From Hyphomicrobium_A sp963726795 (GTDB lineage Bacteria > Pseudomonadota > Alphaproteobacteria > Rhizobiales > Hyphomicrobiaceae): DNA of 64,000 nucleotides. Made by a program: the position numbers and the translations under genes. The notes under the pieces were generated by a model, which worked only from the letters and a program-made list of their open reading frames with translations, searched no databases and was not told the DNA's origin. The stretch lies in NCBI GenBank assembly GCA_963726795.1, contig CAVSDD010000003.1:682001-746000 (forward strand). The letters are read 5' to 3'. This document shows, piece by piece, positions 1 through 7,974 of this stretch (positions within the stretch are counted from its first letter, which is position 1; every line of letters begins with the position of its first letter).

Positions 1-964
1 CGTCCACGCCCTCCCCAACCCCGATTGCGTGCACGGGAAGCCCGTGCTTTGCGGAAATCGCCACCAAGATGCCTCCCCGGGCCGTGCCGTCGAGCTTGGT
101 CATGACGAGGCCGGTGACGCCGGCGCGATCGCGGAAGACGTCGACCTGGGAAAGCGCGTTCTGGCCCGTCGTCGCGTCGAGCACGAGCAGCACCGCGTGC
201 GGCGCGGTCGGCTCGACCTTGCGCATCACGCGGATGACCTTGGCGAGCTCTTCCATCAGGCTTTCCTTGTTCTGCAGCCGCCCCGCCGTATCGACCAGCA
301 GCACGTCGGCGTGGCTCGCGCGCGCACGGGTGACGGCGTCGAAAACGAGTCCCGACGCGTCCGAGCCAACCTCGCCGGCGACGACTTCTGAACCGGTGCG
401 CTCGCCCCAGATCTTGAGCTGATCGATGGCAGCGGCTCGGAACGTGTCCCCGGCCGCGAGCATCACGGTCTTGCCCTCGCGGCGGAAGTGCGCCGCGAGC
501 TTGCCGATGGTCGTGGTCTTGCCGGTGCCGTTGACGCCTACCACGAGGATCACGAACGGCTGCATCGCGGCATCGACCTGCAGTGGCAGCGCGACGGGGC
601 CCAGCACGCGCTCGACCTCGGCCTGCAAGACCGCGCGCACGTCGTCTTCGCCGATGCCCTTCTCGTAGCGCCCCTTGCGCAGCGACGCGATGATGCGCTC
701 GGCCGTCTCGAGGCCGAGATCGGATTCGATCAGCACGTCCTCGAGGTCGTCAAGCGTCTCGCCGGACAGCTTGCGCTTGGTGAAGAGACCGCCGATGCCG
801 TCGGATAGCTTCGATGACGTCTTGCCGAGGCCTTGCCGCAGCCGCTCGAAAAAGCCGCCGGGCTTGACTGTGTTCGCTGGGGCTGCCTCAGGTGCGTCGC
901 TCGCGGGCTTGGCCCCCCACAGGCGCCCGAGCGCACCTTGAACCTTGGCACCCCGCTCGCTCAC
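1..964 (-). CDS. ftsY: Signal recognition particle receptor FtsY (C-terminus cut by window edge)
   Basis: SRP receptor GTPase that docks Ffh-ribosome complexes at the membrane translocon. Reading leftward the frame is open to position 1, so the C-terminal end is missing. After an Ala/Pro-rich N-terminal segment and the N domain come the P-loop GVNGTGKTTTIGKLA, the G2 box DTFRAAA, the G3 box VDTAGR and the G4 box TKLDG near the edge. The chosen start is GTG at 964; it overlaps the mtaB stop as GTGA, a translational-coupling arrangement. dapF-mtaB-ftsY is a common alphaproteobacterial order. The family assignment is very secure; only the exact start is inferred. Confidence 0.95.
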   Translation of the reverse strand, partial: MSERGAKVQGALGRLWGAKPASDAPEAAPANTVKPGGFFERLRQGLGKTSSKLSDGIGGLFTKRKLSGETLDDLEDVLIESDLGLETAERIIASLRKGRYEKGIGEDDVRAVLQAEVERVLGPVALPLQVDAAMQPFVILVVGVNGTGKTTTIGKLAAHFRREGKTVMLAAGDTFRAAAIDQLKIWGERTGSEVVAGEVGSDASGLVFDAVTRARASHADVLLVDTAGRLQNKESLMEELAKVIRVMRKVEPTAPHAVLLVLDATTGQNALSQVDVFRDRAGVTGLVMTKLDGTARGGILVAISAKHGLPVHAIGVGEGVD

Positions 965-2217
965 GCCGCCACCTCGCCCGACAGGCGCTGGCCGTCATGG
1001 CCGTGGACGCGGGCGCGCAGCAGCACGCCCGCCGGAACGTTGGCGTCAAGCCGGATTTCCGCGAAATGAGGCGTGCGCCCGATGCCATCACGCTCGAGCA
1101 GCACCTCGACCTCGGCTCCCACCTGCGCGGCAAGATAGCCCGACAGCGCTTGCGAGCCCTTGGCCCTCAAACGCGCGGCTCGCTCCTTGACGAGCGGGCG
1201 GGCGACCTGCGGCATGCGCGCGGCCGCCGTGCCCTTGCGCGGCGAGAACGGGAACACGTGCAGATAGGTGAGGCCGCAGTCGTCAACGATGCTCACGGAG
1301 CTCGAGAACATCTCGTCGGTCTCGGTGGGGAAGCCGGCGATGAGATCGGCGCCGAACACAACGTCGGGGCGCAGCCGCCGTACGGTCGCGCAGAACGCCA
1401 CGGCACCGCCGCGGCTGTGGCGCCGCTTCATGCGCTTCAAGACCATGTCGTCGCCGGCCTGCATCGAGAGGTGCAGGTGCGGCATCAGCCGCTCTTCCTC
1501 GGCGATCGCCCGCAGGAGCTGGTCGTCCGCCTCGACCTGATCGATGGAGGACAGCCGCAACCGCTCGAGCTCGGGCACGTACTTGAGGATCTGGCGTACG
1601 AGCGCGCCGAGCTTGGTGCCGCCGGGTAAATCCTTGCCGTAGTCGGTGATATCGACGCCCGTCAGCACGACCTCGCGGCAGCCGCCCTCGACGAGGCGGC
1701 GAACCTGCGCGACCACGTCGCCAGCCGGCACCGAGCGCGATGGGCCGCGCCCGAACGGGATGATGCAGAAGGTGCAGCGGTGGTCGCAGCCGTTCTGAAC
1801 CTGCACGTAGGCGCGCGTGCGCGACCCGAAGCCGTCGATCAGATGATGCGCTGTTTCGCGCACGCTCATGATGTCGTCGACCTGCACGCGCTCGCTGCCC
1901 GCGGTCGAGAGCGCGGTGAATGTCTCGCGCTTCATCTTCTCCGCATTACCGATGACGTGGTCGACCTCGGAGAGCGCCGCGAAGCGCTCGGGCTCGATCT
2001 GCGCCGCGCAGCCCGTCACGATGATGCGTGCCTCAGGATGCTCGCGGCGCAGCTTGCGGATCGTCTGCGTCGCTTGCCGCACCGCCTCCGCCGTCACCGC
2101 GCAGGTGTTGACGATGATCGCCTCGTCCAGGCCGGCGTCGGTCGCGCATCTGCGCATGACCTCCGACTCGTAGGCATTGAGCCGGCAGCCGAGCGTTATG
2201 ACGAGGGGATCTGCCAT
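961..2217 (-). CDS. mtaB: tRNA (N6-L-threonylcarbamoyladenosine(37)-C2)-methylthiotransferase MtaB
   Basis: Radical-SAM methylthiotransferase that converts t6A37 to ms2t6A in tRNAs reading ANN codons. The N-terminal domain has three cluster cysteines (TLGCRLN, about residue 11; NTCAV, about 39; VTGCAAQ, about 70). The radical-SAM motif CDHRCTFC follows, and a short TRAM-like C-terminus. The frame extends upstream to 2322, but ATG 2217 is preferred because AAGGAAAG stands directly before it and the protein then begins at the conserved domain (418 aa, normal for the family). The stop overlaps the ftsY GTG by four bases. It could be confused with MiaB, but the lone GCRLN opening fits MtaB better. 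Confidence 0.93.
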   Translation of the reverse strand: MADPLVITLGCRLNAYESEVMRRCATDAGLDEAIIVNTCAVTAEAVRQATQTIRKLRREHPEARIIVTGCAAQIEPERFAALSEVDHVIGNAEKMKRETFTALSTAGSERVQVDDIMSVRETAHHLIDGFGSRTRAYVQVQNGCDHRCTFCIIPFGRGPSRSVPAGDVVAQVRRLVEGGCREVVLTGVDITDYGKDLPGGTKLGALVRQILKYVPELERLRLSSIDQVEADDQLLRAIAEEERLMPHLHLSMQAGDDMVLKRMKRRHSRGGAVAFCATVRRLRPDVVFGADLIAGFPTETDEMFSSSVSIVDDCGLTYLHVFPFSPRKGTAAARMPQVARPLVKERAARLRAKGSQALSGYLAAQVGAEVEVLLERDGIGRTPHFAEIRLDANVPAGVLLRARVHGHDGQRLSGEVAA

Positions 2218-2351
2218 CTTTCCTTGCGACACCAGGGCTAGCAGCAACGACGAAGCGAAAGCACGACACTCCACGCGCGTGGATGTCGGCGGCGGCAGGA
2301 CGGAGCGGAAACCATCTGCCAAGGCGTCATAGCGGACAACTTTGACGGCCG

Positions 2352-3218
2352 CTAGACGGGCGCGCGCGACAGAGTCTCCGCCGGCATGGTGCCCTCGAAT
2401 TCGAGCTCCGCCGGACCGCGCATCAGTATGTGTCCGTTAGCATTCCAATCGATAAACAAATTCCCGCCGGGAAGTGTGACAGTTACCTGGCGGTCGGTGA
2501 GTCGCTTTCGCGCCGCAGCCACCGCGGCCGCGCAGGCTGCCGTGCCACAGGCCTGGGTCAGGCCGGCGCCGCGCTCCCAGGTGCGCAGCGTTAACGCGTC
2601 GCGCGCGGTGACGTGCGCGAGCGAGATGTTGGCGCGCTCGGGAAACACGGGATGGTTCTCGAGAAGCGGACCGAAGCGGCCAAGATCGTAGGCCTCGACG
2701 TCGTCGACCCAGAAGATCGCGTGCGGATTGCCGACGTTGAGGACGGAGGGCGAATGCAGGACGGGAGCGTCGATCGGCCCCATCTGCAGCTCGATGCACG
2801 TGGTGTCCGCGAACGGCTCGGCGAGCGGAATGTCCTCCCACGCAAAACGCGGCTGACCCATGTCGATGACGACCGAGTCGGAGCTTTCGACTTGCGCCTT
2901 GAGCAGGCCGGCGCGCGTCTCGACCGTGACGTCGGAGCGGCCGCTCTCCTCGGCAACGAGCAGCGCGATGCAGCGCGCGGCATTGCCGCAGGCCTCTACC
3001 TCGGAGCCGTCCGCGTTGAAGATGCGCATGAACAGATCTGCCGTCTTCGACGGCTCGAGCACGATCACCTGATCGCAGCCCGGACCCTTGGCGCGGTCGC
3101 TGATGCGGCGCGCGTCCTCCGGCGCGATGCCAATCGATTTCTGGCGCGCGTCGAGCACCACGAAATCGTTGCCGAGCCCGTTCATCTTGCGGAAGGGAAT
3201 GGTGGCGGAAGCCGACAT
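2352..3218 (-). CDS. dapF: Diaminopimelate epimerase DapF
   Basis: Cytoplasmic, cofactor-free epimerase converting LL- to meso-diaminopimelate for lysine and peptidoglycan synthesis. The 288-residue product has the N-terminal signature MNGLGNDFVV and the two catalytic cysteines in CGNAARC (about residue 78) and ACGTAACAAA (about residue 225), one in each of the two pseudo-symmetric halves. Length is normal. It lies upstream of mtaB on the same strand with a gap of about 130 bp and is divergent from the sugar dehydrogenase at 3276, so the roughly 57-bp spacer should hold both promoters. Confidence 0.95.
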   Translation of the reverse strand: MSASATIPFRKMNGLGNDFVVLDARQKSIGIAPEDARRISDRAKGPGCDQVIVLEPSKTADLFMRIFNADGSEVEACGNAARCIALLVAEESGRSDVTVETRAGLLKAQVESSDSVVIDMGQPRFAWEDIPLAEPFADTTCIELQMGPIDAPVLHSPSVLNVGNPHAIFWVDDVEAYDLGRFGPLLENHPVFPERANISLAHVTARDALTLRTWERGAGLTQACGTAACAAAVAAARKRLTDRQVTVTLPGGNLFIDWNANGHILMRGPAELEFEGTMPAETLSRAPV

Positions 3219-3275
3219 GAGCCCATATATGGCGGCACAGATTTAAAAGACAATCGAACCCGAGGCTCGAACCTA

Positions 3276-4424
3276 ATGTTCCAGCGAATTGCTGCGATTG
3301 CTGTGGCTTTGGCCGGAGGGCTTTGCGCAGCCGGCCCGGCCGCCGCCGTCATCACCAACGCCCCGGCGCCGGCGGAGCCGACCAGGATCAAGGTCGAGGG
3401 CATCGCCAAGGGGCTCGAGCACCCGTGGGGTCTGCAGTTCCTCCCCGACGGACGCATGCTGGTGACCGAGCGGCCTGGACGCCTGCGCATCGTCAGCAAG
3501 GACGGCGAGCTGTCGAAACCCATCGCAGGCGCGCCCAAGGTGGCCGCCGTCGGCCAGGGCGGTTTGCTGGATGTGCTGCTTGCGCCCGACTTTGAAAAAA
3601 CGGGGACCATCTATTTCTCCTACGGCGAGCCGCGCGGCTGGTTTGAGAACGGAACGAGCGTGGCGCGCGCCAAGCTCGTCACCGACGGCGAGGGCGGCCA
3701 CCTCGAGGACGTAAAGGTCATCTTCCAGCAGCAGCCGGCCGCCAACAGCCCGCACCACTTCGGCTCGCGCCTCGTGTGGGCGCGCGACGGCACGCTGTTC
3801 GTCACCACCGGCGAGCGCAACAAGTTGCGCAAGGAAGCCCAGAACCCGGCGAACGATATTGGCAAGATCATCCGCATCAATCCCGATGGCTCCGCGCCCG
3901 CCGACAATCCGCGGCTGCCTGGCTGGGCGCCCGAGGTCTGGTCGATCGGCCACCGCAACGTGCAGGGCGCGGCGCTTCGCCCCGACACCGGACAGCTCTA
4001 CACGGTCGAGCACGGGGCGCAGGGCGGCGATGAGCTCAATCACCCTGAGAAGGGCAAGAACTACGGCTGGCCGATCATCAACTACGGCATCGACTACGAC
4101 GGCAGCAAGATCGGCGAGGGTCCGGAAAAGCCGGGCATGGAGCCGGCGGTCTACTACTGGAAACCGTCGATCGCGACGAGCGGGCTCGCCTTCTACACGG
4201 GCGATCTCTTCCCCGGCTGGAAGGGCAACGCCTTCGTCGGCGGGCTGGCCGGCCAACACATCGAGCGGCTGGTCCTCGACGGCGACAAGGTCGTCGCTGC
4301 CGAGAAGCTGCTCGTTGATCGGGAGAAGCGCATCCGCGACATCCGGCAGGGGCCCGACGGCGCCCTGTGGGTACTCACCGACGAAGACGACGGCGAGATC
4401 CTGCGCATAACGCCCGCGCCGTGA
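3276..4424 (+). CDS. PQQ-dependent sugar dehydrogenase (glucose/sorbosone dehydrogenase family), periplasmic
   Basis: Predicted soluble periplasmic aldose dehydrogenase with a six-bladed propeller that binds PQQ and calcium. An N-terminal signal peptide ends near the Ala-rich PAAAV. Family segments follow: EHPWGLQFLPDGRMLVTERP, HHFGSRLVWARDGTLF, GHRNVQGAAL and EHGAQGGDELN. The frame stays open far upstream through the antisense of dapF, so ATG 3276 was chosen: it opens a typical signal peptide and gives 382 residues, normal for the YliI/Asd-type family. No PQQ synthesis genes are in the window, so cofactor supply is unknown. The substrate cannot be inferred. Confidence 0.88.
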   Translation: MFQRIAAIAVALAGGLCAAGPAAAVITNAPAPAEPTRIKVEGIAKGLEHPWGLQFLPDGRMLVTERPGRLRIVSKDGELSKPIAGAPKVAAVGQGGLLDVLLAPDFEKTGTIYFSYGEPRGWFENGTSVARAKLVTDGEGGHLEDVKVIFQQQPAANSPHHFGSRLVWARDGTLFVTTGERNKLRKEAQNPANDIGKIIRINPDGSAPADNPRLPGWAPEVWSIGHRNVQGAALRPDTGQLYTVEHGAQGGDELNHPEKGKNYGWPIINYGIDYDGSKIGEGPEKPGMEPAVYYWKPSIATSGLAFYTGDLFPGWKGNAFVGGLAGQHIERLVLDGDKVVAAEKLLVDREKRIRDIRQGPDGALWVLTDEDDGEILRITPAP

Positions 4425-4517
4425 GGGCGAACCGGGAGGCCCCCTTGATCGTTATCAAATGTCCCGCCCCCGCCGCAGGCGTAGTATCCTCGTGGAAGGT
4501 CCGCAAAGGCCAAGCCG

Positions 4518-4775
4518 ATGCCCAAAACCAAGCGCACCCCCGATCCCGCGCATGACCCCCACGATCCGCCCCTGACCAAGGCGAGCCGGCGGCTCCTGAA
4601 GCTGTCGATGAGCACCCCGCGGCCGTTCCCATGGGGCCCTAATTGCATTTGTCTGACGCTGCCGGAGCGGCGAACGCTGCGCCGGATCGGCAGAATAACG
4701 CGTCAGTGGCACCGCCAGGTCCGCCGCCGCGAGCGGATGCTGGCGCGGGCGCGCGCCCACGCCGCCCGGGGCTGA
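4518..4775 (+). CDS. Small basic hypothetical protein (doubtful)
   Basis: Possible 85-residue protein in the 556-bp gap between the sugar dehydrogenase and ffh. It is rich in Arg, with a Pro-rich N-terminus and a very basic C-terminal helix. An AAAGG stretch about 8 bases before the ATG could serve as a ribosome binding site. I recognise no family. GC-rich DNA makes chance frames of this size common, so it may not be real; apart from it and the hairpin before ffh I see nothing in this gap. Confidence 0.3.
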   Translation: MPKTKRTPDPAHDPHDPPLTKASRRLLKLSMSTPRPFPWGPNCICLTLPERRTLRRIGRITRQWHRQVRRRERMLARARAHAARG

Positions 4776-4945
4776 CCTCCCGGGGTTGACAGCTCAACCG
4801 GCGCGAGGGCATTGTCCGCGCCACTCAAGTCGGCCCTGGAACCAGAGCCGCCGCCCGTTCCGTGCTCCAAAAGATCAGAGCATCGAGGCCGGGAGGTCAA
4901 CACCCGCCAGCGCGTTGCGCCCGCGGGTGCGTTTTCGTTTTGCGC

Positions 4946-4965
4946 CGACGGCCGCGAGGCCGTCG
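4946..4965 (+). promoter_or_regulatory. Hairpin with GCGA tetraloop in the ffh leader
   Basis: An 8-bp perfect stem (CGACGGCC / GGCCGTCG) closes a GCGA loop, a GNRA-type tetraloop. It lies five bases before the GGAAGG ribosome binding site of ffh. It has no T-run, so it is not a terminator. A role in translation or mRNA stability is only inferred. Confidence 0.45.
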
Positions 4966-4980
4966 CATCGGGAAGGACGC

Positions 4981-6567
4981 ATGTTCCAAACGCTGTCGGA
5001 CCGCCTTTCAGGTGTCCTCGACAAGCTGACGCGACGCGGCGCGCTCACCGAGAGCGACGTCGGCGAAGCCATGCGCGAGGTGCGGCGTGCGCTCATCGAG
5101 GCCGATGTCTCGCTCGACGTCGTCAAGGACTTCATCGAGAAGGTCAAAGCGAAGGCCGTTGGCCAGGACGTGGTGCGCTCGATCACGCCGGGGCAAATGG
5201 TCGTCAAGGTCGTGCACGACGAGCTTGTCGCCATGCTCGGGTCCGACGCAGCGCCGATCGACGTCGCCGCCGCGCCGCCGGTCGCGATCATGCTCGTCGG
5301 CCTGCAGGGCTCGGGCAAGACGACGACGACGGCGAAGATCGCCAAGCGCCTGACCGAGCGCGAAAAGAAGAAAGTGCTGATGGCCTCGCTCGACACGCGC
5401 AGGCCGGCGGCGCAGGAGCAGCTGCGCGTGCTGGGCGAGCAGACTGAAGTCGATACGCTCGCCATCATTCCCGGCCAGACGCCGCAGCAGATCGCGCGGC
5501 GCGCGCTCGATGCTGCCCGCCTCGGCGGCTACGACGTCGTCATGCTCGACACGGCGGGCCGCACCCACATCGACGAAGCGCTGATGGCGGAGACGGTCGA
5601 GATCCGCGACATCGCGCATCCGCACGAGACACTCCTTGTCGCCGACAGCCTCACCGGCCAGGACGCCGTCAACGTAGCGAAGTCGTTTGACCAGCGCATC
5701 GGCATCTCCGGCATCGTGCTGACGCGCGCGGACGGCGATGCGCGCGGCGGCGCGGCGCTGTCGATGCGCGCCGTCACCGGCAAGCCGATCAAGCTGATGG
5801 GCGTCGGCGAGAAGTGGGACGCGCTGGAAGACTTCCATCCCTCGCGCGTCGCCTCCCGCATCCTCGGCATGGGCGACGTAGTCTCGCTGGTCGAGAAGGC
5901 GGCGCAGACGATCGACGTCGAGAAGGCGCAGAAGATCGCCCAGAAGATGAAGCAGGGCGCCTTCGACCTCGACGACATGGCCGAGCAGTTGAAGCAGATG
6001 CAGAGGATCGGCGGCATGTCGGGGGTGCTCGGCATGATGCCGGGCGTCGGCAAGCTCAAGGCGCAGATCGCGGACGCCAACCTCGATGACAAGATCCTGA
6101 CGCGCCAGCACGCGATCATCACCTCGATGACGCCGGCGGAGCGCCGCAACCCGAAAGTGCTCGACGCCCGCCGCAAGCGGCGCATCGCGGCCGGCTCGGG
6201 CACCAAGGTCGAGGACGTCAATCGGCTCGTCAAAATGCACCGGCAGATGGCCGACATGATGAAGGCCATGGGCCGCAACACGGGCATGCTCAACCGGCTC
6301 GTCGGCCGCGGCGGCGGCAGAGCACCGAGCGAAGCCGAGATGGCCGCCATGCAGGAAGAGCTGCAGAGGCTCGACCCCAAGGCGCTCGAGCAGCTCGCGC
6401 CCGACCTCAAGGACGCGCTGGCTCAGGGTGCCTCCAAGGGTGGATTGCCCAAGGGCCTGCCCGGTCTCGGTGGCGGGATGCCCAGGCTCCCGGGCCTCGG
6501 CGGCGGTCTGCCAGGCCTGGGCGGCGGATTACCCAAATTCCCCGGCTTCCCGGGAAAGAAGAAGTAG
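4981..6567 (+). CDS. ffh: Signal recognition particle protein Ffh
   Basis: SRP54 GTPase that binds signal sequences and 4.5S RNA and works with FtsY. The N domain is followed by the G domain with P-loop GLQGSGKTTTTAKIAK, LDTAGR and TRADGD. The methionine-rich M domain begins near QMQRIGGMSGVLGMMPG. ATG 4981 is preceded by GGAAGGA; the upstream in-frame extension has no family match. The last 45 or so residues are a Gly/Leu/Pro repeat (GLPGLGGG-like units) ending in KKK, longer than in E. coli and typical of alphaproteobacterial Ffh. It heads an ffh-rpsP-rimM group. At 528 residues the length is normal for the class. Confidence 0.97.
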   Translation: MFQTLSDRLSGVLDKLTRRGALTESDVGEAMREVRRALIEADVSLDVVKDFIEKVKAKAVGQDVVRSITPGQMVVKVVHDELVAMLGSDAAPIDVAAAPPVAIMLVGLQGSGKTTTTAKIAKRLTEREKKKVLMASLDTRRPAAQEQLRVLGEQTEVDTLAIIPGQTPQQIARRALDAARLGGYDVVMLDTAGRTHIDEALMAETVEIRDIAHPHETLLVADSLTGQDAVNVAKSFDQRIGISGIVLTRADGDARGGAALSMRAVTGKPIKLMGVGEKWDALEDFHPSRVASRILGMGDVVSLVEKAAQTIDVEKAQKIAQKMKQGAFDLDDMAEQLKQMQRIGGMSGVLGMMPGVGKLKAQIADANLDDKILTRQHAIITSMTPAERRNPKVLDARRKRRIAAGSGTKVEDVNRLVKMHRQMADMMKAMGRNTGMLNRLVGRGGGRAPSEAEMAAMQEELQRLDPKALEQLAPDLKDALAQGASKGGLPKGLPGLGGGMPRLPGLGGGLPGLGGGLPKFPGFPGKKK

Positions 6568-6599
6568 CAACATCAACCAGCGATGAAGGAAGAATTCAG

Positions 6600-6974
6600 A
6601 TGTCCGTAAAGATCCGCCTTTCTCGCGGCGGCGCCAAGAAGCGCCCCTACTACTACGTCGTCGTGGCCACGACGGCCTCGCCTCGCGACGGCCGCTACAT
6701 CGAGCAGATCGGCACCTTCGATCCCATGCTCAAGAAGGACGACCAGAACCGCGTGAAGCTCAACCTCGAACGTTGCAAGTACTGGCTCTCGGTGGGTGCA
6801 CAGCCGACCGACCGCGTCGCGCGCCTGCTCGATGCGGCCGGCCTCATGAAGCGCACCGCCTCCAACAACCCCGACAAGGCGAAGCCGAAGAAGAAGCGGC
6901 TCGAGCGCGAGGCCGCACAGGCCGACAAGGCCGCCGAGGCTGCTGCCGCCGCACCCGCGGAGCCCCCGGCCTGA
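6600..6974 (+). CDS. rpsP: 30S ribosomal protein S16 (bS16)
   Basis: Small-subunit ribosomal protein that binds 16S rRNA in the body of the 30S subunit. The N-terminus (MSVKIRLSRGGAKKRPYYY) and the GRYIEQIGTFDP motif are characteristic. The core is about 85 residues; a Lys/Glu/Ala-rich tail extends it to 124, a common alphaproteobacterial feature. AAGGAAG lies a few bases before the ATG. It follows ffh by 32 bp, so the two are probably cotranscribed. Confidence 0.97.
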   Translation: MSVKIRLSRGGAKKRPYYYVVVATTASPRDGRYIEQIGTFDPMLKKDDQNRVKLNLERCKYWLSVGAQPTDRVARLLDAAGLMKRTASNNPDKAKPKKKRLEREAAQADKAAEAAAAAPAEPPA

Positions 6975-7033
6975 TCCAAAGATTTCTGCAACCTCCGGGA
7001 TCAAGATAAACATTATTCAACCAAAGATCGCAT

Positions 7034-7060
7034 AAGCTCCCCGGAGTACCGGGGAGCTTT
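7034..7060 (+). terminator. Strong hairpin after rpsP; also covers the next gene's ribosome binding site
   Basis: An 11-bp perfect stem (AAGCTCCCCGG / CCGGGGAGCTT) with an AGTA loop. Only a short T-run follows. The 3' arm contains GGGGAG, which stands about 8 bases before the ATG at 7065. It could act as a weak terminator for ffh-rpsP, as a cover over the ribosome binding site, or both. Confidence 0.6.
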
Positions 7061-7064
7061 CCAA

Positions 7065-7424
7065 ATGCTGCGGGATGGGATCTACGGCTTGGCCTACGCC
7101 GCCAAGGGCGAGCGCATGCCGACCGAGGGCAGCGCGCTCGCCACGCTGCGGCAGGGACGCATTCTCGGCTCCGACCCCTGGGGCGGGGTGTTCACGGGCT
7201 CCTGCCGGTTCGACGCCGCCCGGCGCCTCAGCACGGTGCAGCTCCGCTTCGACGTGCCGCCCGAGGGCAAGCTGATCACCGGATTTTCGGCTGGCCCTGC
7301 CGGTGCCAGTCTCGATATCGTCGGGGCGTTCGAAGGCGAGGCGCCGAGGATTGCCGCGGTGGTCGAGGTGGCGGGTGCGCCGGTGCGGGTCGAGCTCACC
7401 TATCTCGGGCCACTGCCGGTCTGA
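7065..7424 (+). CDS. Hypothetical protein, GrlR-like small beta-barrel
   Basis: 119-residue protein with no membrane segment. Its start (LRDGIYGLAYAAKG), followed by alternating short strands and a GGVFTGSCRF segment, resembles the GrlR-like beta-barrel family of small proteins seen in rhizobia. That resemblance is weak and from memory of the fold pattern. It lies between rpsP and rimM on the same strand, 24 bp before rimM. ATG 7065 uses GGGGAG, which is part of the stem just upstream. No function can be assigned. Confidence 0.6.
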   Translation: MLRDGIYGLAYAAKGERMPTEGSALATLRQGRILGSDPWGGVFTGSCRFDAARRLSTVQLRFDVPPEGKLITGFSAGPAGASLDIVGAFEGEAPRIAAVVEVAGAPVRVELTYLGPLPV

Positions 7425-7448
7425 GGCCGGTCCGGAAGCCAGCAGTTC

Positions 7449-7973
7449 ATGAGCGACAAGAACCGCGTTCTCGTTGGCCGCATCGGGGCTGCGCACGGCG
7501 TGCGCGGCGAGGTGCTGATCCAAAGCTACACGGAGGATCCGCAGGCGATCGGGTCCTATGGGCCGCTTCTGACCGAGGACGGCACGCGGCGCATCGAGAT
7601 CAAGTTCGTGCGCGTGACGCCGAAGGGCATCGTGGCGCGCATCGCCGGCATCGGCGACCGCAATGGCGTGGAAGCGCTCAAGGGTCTCGCGCTCTACGTG
7701 GAGCGTGCGCGCCTGCCCGCCGCGGCCGAAGGCGAGTTCTACCGCGCCGACCTCGTCGGCTTGCGCGCAGTTGCCCCCGACGGGGCCGCGCTCGGAATGA
7801 TCGTCGCCGTCGACAACTATGGCGCCGGCGACATCCTGGAGCTGCGCCTCGAGGGCACGCACGAGACCGAGCTGATCCCCTTCGCCGACGCCTACGTGCC
7901 CGCGGTCGACATCGCCGCCGGGACAATCACCGTCGTCCTGCCGGTCGCCGAGGAAGCGCGCGAGGAGGAGTGA
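7449..7973 (+). CDS. rimM: Ribosome maturation factor RimM
   Basis: 16S rRNA processing protein that binds S19 and assists maturation of the 30S head. It has the N-terminal barrel motif VGRIGAAHGVRGEV and the C-terminal PRC-type barrel (FYRADLVGLRA, then IPFADAYVPAVDI). At 174 residues it has normal length. It normally precedes trmD and rplS, but here a convergent monooxygenase gene starts one base later, so the usual rpsP-rimM-trmD-rplS operon is interrupted. Confidence 0.95.
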   Translation: MSDKNRVLVGRIGAAHGVRGEVLIQSYTEDPQAIGSYGPLLTEDGTRRIEIKFVRVTPKGIVARIAGIGDRNGVEALKGLALYVERARLPAAAEGEFYRADLVGLRAVAPDGAALGMIVAVDNYGAGDILELRLEGTHETELIPFADAYVPAVDIAAGTITVVLPVAEEAREEE

Positions 7974-7974
7974 G

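Noticed and set aside
2613..3275. Upstream in-frame extension of the sugar dehydrogenase
   Set aside because: It is antisense to dapF and precedes a proper signal peptide at 3276.
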